This document shows positions 54,701 to 61,901 of a stretch of DNA of 64,000 nt, one piece after another. The DNA is taken from contig CALLPN010000002.1 in NCBI GenBank assembly GCA_938015435.1, positions 62,001 to 126,000 of the forward strand, read 5' to 3'. How positions within the stretch are numbered: position 1 is the first letter of the stretch; each line of letters opens with the position of its first letter. Made by a program: the position numbers and the translations under genes. The notes under the pieces are model-generated. The model ran no database searches. It worked only from the letters and a program-made list of their open reading frames with translations, and was not told where the DNA came from. The stretch is from an uncultured Saprospiraceae bacterium (GTDB lineage: Bacteria; Bacteroidota; Bacteroidia; Chitinophagales; Saprospiraceae).

Positions 54701-54874
54701 CAAATGGGTACTAACGATTATCCACCAACTGCCGCAGCGATAGCCGTCCGAGATGAGCTAGTAATGGCCATAGATAATCAACTATCCACATGGGCAGAAG
54801 TAAAAAGCAAAATGATACCTCAATTCAATCAAATGATAAGAGATAAAGCACTTGATGTCATTATTATTGAATAA
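51737..54874 (+). CDS. Large secreted sortilin/VPS10-like beta-propeller protein (BNR repeats)
   Basis: A 1045-residue exported protein (signal peptide to about AITQN35). Over about 50-760 it has many Asp-box/BNR repeats of the form S.DGG.TW: KTLDGGRSWDNIS, KSVNAGKTWTQA, KSINGGKTWKKV, KSTDGGETWIDI, RSDNGGETWKKL, VTYDGGETWSTY and others, giving one or two beta-propellers. A C-terminal beta-sandwich (about 800-900) and a coiled-coil tail follow. Proteins of this type are abundant in Bacteroidota and are called glycosyl hydrolase or sortilin-like; a catalytic role is not demonstrated by the motifs. No T9SS domain. Confidence 0.85.
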   Translation: MFKTKLTKIVNKKTFLKIVFLFVLSTMTSTVAITQNSIAQPVDYEYYSTVQWRNLGPNRGGRSCAVAGVPGKPNLFYFGATGGGVWKTLDGGRSWDNISDGFFGGSVGSIAVAPSDGNVIYVGGGEKTVRGNVSYGYGVWKSVNAGKTWTQAGLPKSRHISRIRIHPTNPDIVFAAVMGDLFKDTPDRGIYKSINGGKTWKKVLYSNASSGAVDLLIDPTNHRIMYANTWTIRRTPYSLSSGGEGSAMYKSTDGGETWIDISKNEGLPKGTWGISGIAVSPLNGERMWAIIENDKGGVYRSDNGGETWKKLNDQRELRQRAWYYTRIYADTEDENTVYVMNVRYHKSTDGGKTFSANRAPHGDHHDLWIAPEDPSRMIIGDDGGAQVTYDGGETWSTYHNQPTSQFYRVTTDNHFPYRIYAAQQDNSTIRIAHRTTGRSIGEDDWEQTAGGESAHIAIDPEDNEIVYGGSYDGFLTRYNHKTGDIRAINVWPDNPMGHGAEGMKYRFQWNFPIFFSQHNSNRLYTASQHLHVTEDEGQTWKIISPDLTRNESEKLVSSGGPITQDNTSVEYYATIFAAAESPVKEGVIWVGSDDGRLHVTQDGGNNWTDITSSKMPKYLMINSIDPSPFDEATCYIAGTMYKSGDYKPYLFKTNNYGKSWTQITTGIPNDHFTRVIRSDKSQKGYLYAGGESGMYISRNDGKSWESLQLNMPIVPVTDLAVKGNHLIAATQGRGLWIIDDLHILKQASDKKGNSDFVYAPDISYRMSGSAPKDAKGAGVNHSGGVSIHYYLDQYDAKKDTVSISYLQGADTIVTYSTHAAQKSFKLKDIEQGANKHRWNMRYPTAKKFDGMILWWGSTNGAMVAPGTYTASIDVNGKTLSTPFQIEKNPNTEQTAKDIEAQVTFVQSINDKVTEAHEAIIDIRSLRKQIKAYVGKSKEDQLIAESEKIDSIMTIVEEALYQTKNRSGQDPLNFPIRLTNKLAHLNSLTQMGTNDYPPTAAAIAVRDELVMAIDNQLSTWAEVKSKMIPQFNQMIRDKALDVIIIE

Positions 54875-54899
54875 ATGAAGTAATCCAAATCAAGTCATT

Positions 54900-54939
54900 A
54901 AAGACCTTCAAAGTTGTAAAATACTTTGAGGGTCTTTTG
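54900..54939 (+). terminator. Terminator after the sortilin-like gene
   Basis: Stem AAAGACC(T)TCAAAGT/ACTTTGA(G)GGTCTTT (54900-54914, 54923-54937) with an 8-nt loop and a following T-rich run (TTTTGCTTG). 26 bp after the stop. Confidence 0.85.
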
Positions 54940-54979
54940 CTTGAGAAACAATAGATATGACGTTAATGTAGGTGATGCA

Positions 54980-55030
54980 TTGAATATTTGTATAAAATTG
55001 ACTATTTTTGTCATGTTTATTTTAGTCAAT
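54980..55030 (+). promoter_or_regulatory. Promoter with overlapping operator-like inverted repeat (HTH-Fic gene)
   Basis: TTG (54980-54982) and TATTTTTG (55003-55010) are 20 bp apart and fit the -33/-7 pattern. An inverted repeat ATTGACTA (54997-55004)/TAGTCAAT (55023-55030) covers the -7 element and the predicted start (about 55017). It is a natural place for the encoded HTH domain to bind. Confidence 0.6.
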
Positions 55031-55038
55031 ACATTAGA

Positions 55039-56115
55039 ATGGTTACTTTAGGATTTAGAATTCGAGAAATACGAAAGGCTCATAGCATGACTATAAGAGA
55101 TCTAGCTACTGCTGTAGATCTTGACCAAGCACTTATTAGTAAGTATGAGAATGACAAAAGGTATCCGCCAGAAGATCATATACAAGCAATAGCAAAAAGA
55201 TTTCCTGAGTGTAACGATGCGATTATGACACAGTGGATCAGTGATAAGATCTATCAAACAGTAAAAAAATATCCGAACTATGCAGAGCAGGCTATTGCTG
55301 TAGCCGAAGAGCGTATCGCCTACTTATCCAAAGCACAGGCTATGGAAGCTCCAGCGTTGGATGCCCAAATCATAGCTAAAATTGCACGAGTAGATGTCCT
55401 GCATACCCAATGGAACAATCTAAGACCTATACAAGGTATTGCTTTAGAGAAAATGAAAGAACACTTCAGAATAGCATATACACACGAAAGCAATAAAATA
55501 GAAGGCAATACTCTGACTCTCCAAGATACATTCTTAGTAATCAGTGAAGGACTCACTATTAGTGGTAAAACTATGACTGAGCACCTGGAAGCCATCAATC
55601 ATTCTGATGCTATAGAATTTGTAGATGATATAGTCAGTCGTAAAGAGGAGCTCTCTAGCCGTACCGTGAATGAAGTACACTCATTAGTATTGCGTGGAAT
55701 AGATACGACTAATGCAGGAATATATCGCACAGTAAGCGTCATGATCAGTGGCAGTACACATCGTCCGCCAGAGCCATATAAGTTAGGCAGCCATATGGAA
55801 GATTATTTCCAGTTTTATGAGAGAAATAAGGATGTAATCCATCCTGTTATACTAGCGGCAGAGATGCACGAAAGATTAGTGACCATCCATCCTTACATCG
55901 ATGGCAATGGACGCACTAGTAGATTGATAATGAACCTCATTTTACTTAGACATGGGTACACTATAGCTAATCTCAAAGGCGATAATGAGTCACGCATGAA
56001 ATACTATAGAGCACTTAACAAAGTGCAATCAGATCATGACTCTACCGCTTTCTATCATCTCATATTGGAAGCAGAGATAGAATCTCTTCAAGAGCATATC
56101 CGATTAGTAGAATAG
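55039..56115 (+). CDS. Fic family protein with N-terminal XRE helix-turn-helix
   Basis: A 358-residue protein. An XRE-type HTH at 1-55 (FRIREIRKAHSMTIRDLATA, LISKYENDKRYP) is followed by a helical region and a Fic domain. It has the complete core HPYIDGNGRTSR (284-295) and the class II inhibitory motif SNKIEGN (151-157, Glu155) that blocks ATP binding until relieved. Active Fic enzymes transfer AMP to protein hydroxyls. ATG 55039 is chosen over TTG 54988 because the HTH begins there and a promoter with operator overlaps the region before. Target unknown; related HTH-Fic proteins are widely found in Bacteroidota. Confidence 0.9.
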   Translation: MVTLGFRIREIRKAHSMTIRDLATAVDLDQALISKYENDKRYPPEDHIQAIAKRFPECNDAIMTQWISDKIYQTVKKYPNYAEQAIAVAEERIAYLSKAQAMEAPALDAQIIAKIARVDVLHTQWNNLRPIQGIALEKMKEHFRIAYTHESNKIEGNTLTLQDTFLVISEGLTISGKTMTEHLEAINHSDAIEFVDDIVSRKEELSSRTVNEVHSLVLRGIDTTNAGIYRTVSVMISGSTHRPPEPYKLGSHMEDYFQFYERNKDVIHPVILAAEMHERLVTIHPYIDGNGRTSRLIMNLILLRHGYTIANLKGDNESRMKYYRALNKVQSDHDSTAFYHLILEAEIESLQEHIRLVE

Positions 56116-56143
56116 TATATCAAATCAAATTTATAAGACTAGG

Positions 56144-56178
56144 CCTTCGAGAGTTAAAAATCCTCGAAGGACTTTTTA
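56144..56178 (+). terminator. Terminator after the HTH-Fic gene
   Basis: CCTTCGAG/CTCGAAGG (56144-56151, 56163-56170) with an 11-nt loop followed by ACTTTTTAT. Confidence 0.85.
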
Positions 56179-56202
56179 TCTTCGCCGCAAATACAATCGA
56201 TT

Positions 56203-57252
56203 ATGATAGATGTCTCAGCAGCCGTACTTAACCAACTAGTAATCCATAGAGTAGGTAACCAATCCAAGGAAGAAGGTTTTTTTATTTCCAATGATATGGC
56301 TATTATTGATCAGCCACTATCAGAATTATTATTAGATTATTTTTTGAAGTCGTTTGCCAATTCTTCAGAGACTTATCAGTTTGTGCATAATGTAGATGTT
56401 AATATGAATGTGGTGTATCATTCTGCCAAGAATTCGTTTCAAGATCCTGCCACTGTGCATGAGCAGTCTACCAACATACTTCGCCATCTATATGATCAGT
56501 CGAGACATCCACATATCAAACCAGGAGATCTATTCGTAGCGACCTTTGATAATATATTAATATATGACGAGCTAGTATCTGCAGTAGGAATATTCAAAGC
56601 AGAGAATAAGGATAGCTTCATCACGCTTAAGGAAAATGATAATCGTATCATGATCAATAAAGAGATGGGTATCGGTACTCGAAGGATAGACAAAGGTTGT
56701 CTTATACTCGAAACAGAAATGGATGAAGGGTACCGTCTTTTCTCAATAGACCATAACAACTACGATGCTGATTATTGGATGCGTCAGTTTTTAGGGATAG
56801 ACTATATCAAGGATGATAACTTTGATACTAAAGCGTATATAAATTTCTGCAAATCTTTCTCTGAAGAAGTGGTCAAAGAGAAACTAGATAAGAAAGGACA
56901 GATTGATTTCCTCAATCAATCGGTGAGATACTTAGAAGAATCCGAAACGGTTAACTTAGAAGAATTCAAGGATACTATTTTTGGCGACGAAGAATTAAAA
57001 GAAGATTTTGATGCTTATAAAAAATCTTTCGAAGCAAATAACAACCTAGAGATCAAAGAAAAATTTGAGGTTTCTGCTGTTGTACTCAAAAAAGAAAAAA
57101 AGAAATTAAAATCTTTGATACAATTAGATACTGGAATAAAGATCAAACTTGATTTTCAAAATACAGAATCAGTAGATCGATTTATCCATAAAGGATATGA
57201 TATGGAACGCGGCATGCAATTTTATAAAGTATATTTCAATACTGAAAAATAG
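56203..57252 (+). CDS. Nucleoid-associated protein (YejK/NdpA, NA37 family)
   Basis: A 349-residue protein. It starts with a typical NA37 beginning (VLNQLVIHRVGNQSKEEG), has the central FVATFDNILIYDELVSAVGIFKAENKDS and the ending region DFQNTESVDRFIHKGYD. Length is close to E. coli YejK (335). The E. coli protein is a minor nucleoid component; other members occur in phage defence islands, but none is evident here. Cytoplasmic. It stands between two terminators or convergent genes. Confidence 0.88.
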   Translation: MIDVSAAVLNQLVIHRVGNQSKEEGFFISNDMAIIDQPLSELLLDYFLKSFANSSETYQFVHNVDVNMNVVYHSAKNSFQDPATVHEQSTNILRHLYDQSRHPHIKPGDLFVATFDNILIYDELVSAVGIFKAENKDSFITLKENDNRIMINKEMGIGTRRIDKGCLILETEMDEGYRLFSIDHNNYDADYWMRQFLGIDYIKDDNFDTKAYINFCKSFSEEVVKEKLDKKGQIDFLNQSVRYLEESETVNLEEFKDTIFGDEELKEDFDAYKKSFEANNNLEIKEKFEVSAVVLKKEKKKLKSLIQLDTGIKIKLDFQNTESVDRFIHKGYDMERGMQFYKVYFNTEK

Positions 57253-57259
57253 AAAACCT

Positions 57260-58681
57260 CTATTTTTTCAAATTCATTTTAATCCCTAATTCCAATCCAT
57301 AAAGTTTATAATTAGAATTTAAGGTAGATATAGACTGATGATCAGAAAGAGATAATCCTCTAAAATTGATTCTACTATTAATTGACCATTTATCATTAAG
57401 ATTATAACCAACTAATAATGCCCCGCTAAAAGATGGACTTACCCATTTGCCACCTACTTTATTAATTGATGCTTTTCCTTCTGGATTTAATATCACATGA
57501 GTATCAGCTAATTGGTAGTTGACATCTACCCCAAATCCAAATCCCAAATTTAGTTTATCAAATGATTTACCAAAGGATATTTCCAAAGGAATAGTAATCA
57601 GACGTTGGCTATTATATTGTTCTGTAGAATAGGCAAAAGATTGGTCCATAGAATCTACAACTACGACCATACTGTCAAGCACTACGATTTCATCATTTAT
57701 TAACCTTGACTTGATATAAGTATATTCCGTAAGGTCTTTGTACTCATTAAGCATCTGCATTCTATCTGTAATCATAGCGTATCTTACTCCTGATTGCAAC
57801 TGAAAATCCATTACTTTCAAAAGATCAAATCTTAAACCTACATTCCATTGCTCAAGTAATCGTTCTGAAGAATTTCTTGAATCTGCATACGCTTGATCTA
57901 CATCACTAACAGTCTTATTACCTAATGACAATCCAGTATACAATTCTAATCCAGATAATAAACTGACGGCATTCTCATTTGCTACTTTCGGATAATCGTA
58001 AGCGAAAAATTCATGACTTTCAATCTCAACAACTCTATCCTCTATCTCAAATTTACCAAACTTCAGTTGCTCTGATTTAACTACAAAATATTCCTCTCTA
58101 TTCCTTACTTCAACCACTGCATTCTCATTCACAAAATTATTTACACTCTTGGTTACAGATGAAAAATTAGATGTATATTCTATAGATTCATTTTCATCTA
58201 AATTCGACAAACCTAGGTTATACTTGTTTTTATCTACTAAATTATTATACGTTACATTAGTTTCATTTACAATACTATTCGAAGCATTATTGATTTTTTG
58301 ATTGTCCGATATAGATTCTATTTCTTTAATTTTCTCTGATGCTTCTATCTTAGATTCGTTTGCAATTCTATTAATGCTTTTATCCAATTCCAGTACTCCT
58401 TGTGATCCCTCTTCAACAATCAATTCTTGCTTTAATTCAACATCTATAGTTGCATCTACAAATTTTGATGTTTTAATATCATCTTGAGAAGACCATATAA
58501 AGGTATAAATCAAAATAGCTGTTATCAAACTCAATCCACTAAAAATCCAATAGCCCAAAAAACGTTTTTTCTTTTTTTTGCCCAACTTATCCTCAATGCC
58601 TGACCAAATCACATCCGGATTGATTCCATCCGTATGATTATCGACGGTTTGTTTGATTATATTTTTTATATCTTCCTTCAT
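57260..58681 (-). CDS. Inner-membrane-anchored protein with beta-barrel-like C-terminus, probable sigma-factor partner
   Basis: A 473-residue protein encoded 13 bp after an ECF sigma factor. The N-terminal 40 residues are cytoplasmic-type (KEDIKNIIKQTVDNHTDG..PDVIWSGIEDKLGKKKKK), followed by one membrane helix (about 42-64). A low-complexity Ser/Asn/Glu region (80-200) and a C-terminal part with barrel-like strands (LGFGFGVDVNYQLADTH, GALLVGYNLNDKWSIN, YGLELGIKMNLKK) follow. This fits the anti-sigma-like partner family of Bacteroidota ECF operons. Having an inner-membrane helix and barrel strands in one chain is odd; the barrel could not sit in both membranes unless the linker spans the periplasm. 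Confidence 0.75.
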   Translation of the reverse strand: MKEDIKNIIKQTVDNHTDGINPDVIWSGIEDKLGKKKKKRFLGYWIFSGLSLITAILIYTFIWSSQDDIKTSKFVDATIDVELKQELIVEEGSQGVLELDKSINRIANESKIEASEKIKEIESISDNQKINNASNSIVNETNVTYNNLVDKNKYNLGLSNLDENESIEYTSNFSSVTKSVNNFVNENAVVEVRNREEYFVVKSEQLKFGKFEIEDRVVEIESHEFFAYDYPKVANENAVSLLSGLELYTGLSLGNKTVSDVDQAYADSRNSSERLLEQWNVGLRFDLLKVMDFQLQSGVRYAMITDRMQMLNEYKDLTEYTYIKSRLINDEIVVLDSMVVVVDSMDQSFAYSTEQYNSQRLITIPLEISFGKSFDKLNLGFGFGVDVNYQLADTHVILNPEGKASINKVGGKWVSPSFSGALLVGYNLNDKWSINSRINFRGLSLSDHQSISTLNSNYKLYGLELGIKMNLKK

Positions 58682-58694
58682 AATATCTTCGTTA

Positions 58695-59261
58695 CTATAC
58701 TACCATCTTATTAGGTATAATCGATTTCTGAAGTAGTACTTTTGCTCTAGAGTATGTAGATCTAGATGTACTAGTCTGTATATTCAACATTTCGGCAATC
58801 TCTTTATGAGAGTACCCGTCTATTGCATACAATCCTAATACTTGCTTATACTTCAGCGGTAATTTATAAATGGCCTTCATCAATTCTTCTGCATCAAAAT
58901 TTGCCAAGACAAGAGGTTCTACAGATTTTTCTAATACGTTATCTAAAGAATGTGCTTCTTTGGTATAGCTCATCTTTTTGTACTTTGCTAATCCAGCATT
59001 CCTTACGATTTTTTTCATCCAGCCAATCAATGCTTTCTCCTCACTTCCTTTAAACTGATCTATATGCTGATAGATAGAAATAAAAGCATCTTGAAGTATA
59101 TCTTTAGCATCCTCATTATTACGAGTATAGATTCTAGCAACAGTCATTAACTTTGGTGTATGGGTGTACACCAGCTCTCTAAAGGTATCGTGATTACCTT
59201 TTTTAAGTTTTGCTATGACTGTTGCTAGATTCAAATTATACTGTATTGTTTTATAATTCAA
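58695..59261 (-). CDS. ECF-type RNA polymerase sigma factor
   Basis: A 188-residue sigma-70 family factor. Region 2 (15-85: FRELVYTHTPKLMTVARIYT, AKDILQDAFISIYQHI) and region 4 (125-180: LPLKYKQVLGLYAIDGYSHKEIAEMLN) are clear. The start codon is a TTG at 59261 inside the end of the upstream gene, overlapping its stop by 11 bp, so translation is probably coupled; no ATG lies before region 2. It belongs to the ECF group common in Bacteroidota with downstream membrane-anchored partners. Confidence 0.9.
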   Translation of the reverse strand: MNYKTIQYNLNLATVIAKLKKGNHDTFRELVYTHTPKLMTVARIYTRNNEDAKDILQDAFISIYQHIDQFKGSEEKALIGWMKKIVRNAGLAKYKKMSYTKEAHSLDNVLEKSVEPLVLANFDAEELMKAIYKLPLKYKQVLGLYAIDGYSHKEIAEMLNIQTSTSRSTYSRAKVLLQKSIIPNKMVV

Positions 59262-61017
59262 TGGCTAAACTGAATAACAATGGATTGTATGATGAATCAT
59301 ATAATGCTGCGTTAGTAATATCTATTTCTGACAATGTTCCAGTCGCTGTGATATATTCTTTACCACCTTGAGCTACCTTTTGAATTGAAGCTACTCCAGT
59401 TGCAGTAAATCCAGCATCAGATACTGGAACGGTTACAGTTTGCAAGGGAGAACCCTCTTGGTAAAGCAGAACTATATTAAATACATTACCTGTGATCCAT
59501 TCTAATACTGTCACAGTATATAATTCTTTATCAGGCGCACCAGTTACTGGTATTATCTGAACTGAATACCCTAAGAAAACAGAGTCCTGTTGACCATTAC
59601 TAAAATTAATTTCCTGATCTCCATATTGATAGTATAAATGTTGATTTACTGATTCTTCACAAAGTTCAAGTATACCCGCATCTACATCTCCGTCTACAGA
59701 GAACATACTATTTGCACTGGCCAAACTATTAATCGGATCTATCGCTCCAACTGTCAATTCGGATTCTGAATTACAATAAAAAATATTCGCCTCAAATGCA
59801 TTATTTTGATCTAGACTAAGTACAGAAGTAAAATCAGCCTGCTCAACTACGACATAAGTTGCATCTGATGGTTCACCCGAACATGAGACGACTGTTCCTG
59901 AGAGCGATACTTGATCAACTAAAATATTAAGATTAAAGGGATCTAAAACTACATCTTCAGAATATGGACCTACTGTAGTGGTATATATTAGACTACCGCA
60001 TTGGTCATATACCTCTAAAATCAATTCCTCACCATTAGGAACATAACCTCCAAACACTCCATTGTCATTAGTTATTCCAGAACCATTCGTTCCATTGCTT
60101 GTATTCGTGATTTTCACCAATACATTTTGAACTGGAATTCCTCTATTCAATATACTACCAGATAGATTTATAAAATTACTTGGCACATCATAATTCCAGA
60201 AAGAAAAGTGAGTTAAATTCGTCTCATAAACTCCATTAATTAATGTAGCCTCACCTTCTTCTACCCAAGTTCCAGCTTCCTCATCGAAGTGCCACATAGG
60301 AATAGTTTGCGGGGCAGATGCAATCAATGCTGCAGGCACAGGTGTAGTTACCTCTACAGACATTCCAGTTTTTACCTGTAACTCATTACCCGAATCATCT
60401 CTAAGTTCGACAGCTATCATTCCAAACGAAGTTAACCCCACTCGCTCACCGCCTGCATTTATAGCCGTAAGATCACCTGGCATTTGATCAAGTGTAGCTA
60501 AGATAGTAGGATCTAGATATTGGGCGAATACTTTAACATTCCCATTATAATCAGAACCATCCTTTTTCATTAAACTATTATTACCAAAGGCGATTTCAGT
60601 TCCTTCAAATTGCACTTTTTCTCCTGCACTGCTTGCAAAACTAGCTACCTCTACCATAGGCATAATTTCTATTTTGATTCTACTGGTAGCATTAGCTACT
60701 GGATAGAATTTTCTTGAACCTAAGAAATATCCCTCTTTCTCAACTTTTATATACGTGCCATCAGAATATAATGTCTCGTTATTAAATTGAAATACACCAT
60801 AGTCATCAGTACTTTTGGTAAGATTACCATAGGTCACTAGAGCATCGACTACTGCTTGTCCATTTTCATCTACTACTGTACCCATTACTGATCCTTGCAC
60901 CGTGAGTCCAGTTTGAGGATTAGACGGTGTTACATCTATAATATCGCTATCTTTTCTACATGATTGCATTCCTAGAGAAGCCACCATGAGAAATATTAAT
61001 AATTTTATTGTTTTCAT
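59251..61017 (-). CDS. Lipoprotein with carboxypeptidase-regulatory-like domains
   Basis: A 588-residue lipoprotein (lipobox GMQSC, Cys20). After a short linker, a carboxypeptidase-regulatory-like/beta-sandwich domain (VQGSVMGTVVDENGQAVVDALVTYG) is followed by a strand-rich region with FLGSRKFYPVANATSRIKIE. Further beta-sandwich repeats follow (LSGSILNRGIPVQNVLVKIT, VSLSGTVVSCSGEPSDATYV). It is first in a three-gene operon and overlaps the sigma factor gene by 11 bp. In Bacteroidota such lipoproteins are candidates for surface sensors of the cognate sigma system; that role is inference. Confidence 0.78.
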   Translation of the reverse strand: MKTIKLLIFLMVASLGMQSCRKDSDIIDVTPSNPQTGLTVQGSVMGTVVDENGQAVVDALVTYGNLTKSTDDYGVFQFNNETLYSDGTYIKVEKEGYFLGSRKFYPVANATSRIKIEIMPMVEVASFASSAGEKVQFEGTEIAFGNNSLMKKDGSDYNGNVKVFAQYLDPTILATLDQMPGDLTAINAGGERVGLTSFGMIAVELRDDSGNELQVKTGMSVEVTTPVPAALIASAPQTIPMWHFDEEAGTWVEEGEATLINGVYETNLTHFSFWNYDVPSNFINLSGSILNRGIPVQNVLVKITNTSNGTNGSGITNDNGVFGGYVPNGEELILEVYDQCGSLIYTTTVGPYSEDVVLDPFNLNILVDQVSLSGTVVSCSGEPSDATYVVVEQADFTSVLSLDQNNAFEANIFYCNSESELTVGAIDPINSLASANSMFSVDGDVDAGILELCEESVNQHLYYQYGDQEINFSNGQQDSVFLGYSVQIIPVTGAPDKELYTVTVLEWITGNVFNIVLLYQEGSPLQTVTVPVSDAGFTATGVASIQKVAQGGKEYITATGTLSEIDITNAALYDSSYNPLLFSLAIEL

Positions 61018-61041
61018 TTTTGTTCTTTTTATTATGATTGG

Positions 61042-61062
61042 GAAGCGTATTCTAAACGCTTC
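61042..61062 (-). promoter_or_regulatory. Leader inverted repeat of the lipoprotein/sigma operon
   Basis: GAAGCGT (61042-61048) and ACGCTTC (61056-61062) with a 7-nt loop lie 25 bp before the lipoprotein ATG. It could be an operator or a hairpin in the leader. Confidence 0.45.
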
Positions 61063-61182
61063 TAATTAAACAGGTTAATGATAAAAATATTGAATAATTA
61101 GCTAATAATCTAAGCGATCTAGTGACACATCGACGGCTTACATATACTAGAAGGGAATCAAGTTGCAAAAAGCTGCAAAACA

Positions 61183-61213
61183 GTCGTGATATTTTTAAAA
61201 AAAATATCACGAC
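61183..61213. repeat. Perfect 14-bp inverted repeat in divergent promoter region
   Basis: GTCGTGATATTTTT and its reverse complement are separated by 3 A. The element lies between the divergent sigma/lipoprotein operon and the gene at 61342, so it is not a terminator for an upstream gene. It is a candidate operator; on the minus side it ends in a T run within the stem. Confidence 0.7.
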
Positions 61214-61246
61214 CCTATTGATCCTAATATAGAACAGCCGTATACA

Positions 61247-61275
61247 TTGGTATTTAACGATATTATCTACCTTTG
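61247..61275 (+). promoter_or_regulatory. Promoter of the gene at 61342
   Basis: TTG (61247-61249) and TACCTTTG (61268-61275), 18 bp apart, match the Bacteroidota -33/-7 pattern. Expected start about 61282 with a leader of about 60 nt. Confidence 0.65.
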
Positions 61276-61341
61276 CTAGATTCCATTAGTAAATGGAAAT
61301 TTCGTAAATCAAAAGACTTCTAGAATTAATAAAGACTAGTA

Positions 61342-61803
61342 ATGGCTAAATATAAAACACTCAGTATAGAAGATCTCCAATCATTAGAAAAGGAATTTGT
61401 AGAATTTCTTGTGATCAATGGTATGATGCACGATGATTGGACCAAGATGAAAGATGAAGATCCTGTGGATGCTCAGAAAATGACAGAACTATTCTCTGAT
61501 GTTGTTTGGGAAAGTATCTTACGTAACGCTAAATTTTTAGACTTTAGATCTGCTCATAGCATCAAGTGCTTCCAATGTCTTGATGATAAGATTGTGCTTG
61601 TAGGAGTTGATAGTAAAGAGACAGATATGTCCACACCTGCATTCTTAGCACTAAAAACCCAGGAATATCCAGACGATGTTGTTGCTTTTACTACAGAGAA
61701 AAAATATAACAAACTTAGAGAACTAGAAATATTTGAAATGCTGGATTGGGGCTGCGAAATCTCTGAAGGAAAACTTTTCAAAGAACTTTGTTTGGCATTA
61801 TAA
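61342..61803 (+). CDS. Conserved small cytoplasmic protein of unknown function (possibly DUF6495)
   Basis: A 153-residue acidic protein without signal or membrane segment. Sequence such as LEKEFVEFLVINGMMHDDW, AQKMTELFSDVVWESIL and SAHSIKCFQCLDDKIVLVGV suggests an alpha/beta fold conserved in Bacteroidota; I believe it corresponds to DUF6495 but could not check. Three Cys occur late. Its own promoter (61247-61275) and the separate orientation from the sigma operon suggest independent expression. Confidence 0.65.
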   Translation: MAKYKTLSIEDLQSLEKEFVEFLVINGMMHDDWTKMKDEDPVDAQKMTELFSDVVWESILRNAKFLDFRSAHSIKCFQCLDDKIVLVGVDSKETDMSTPAFLALKTQEYPDDVVAFTTEKKYNKLRELEIFEMLDWGCEISEGKLFKELCLAL

Positions 61804-61901
61804 TCCATCGAGTTTGAAGACTCGCTATTATTAAAGCGTATAGTTGAAATACTTAAAAAAGCAGTATGCTGATAGCTGTTTGACTGTTTGACTGCAAGCT
61901 G

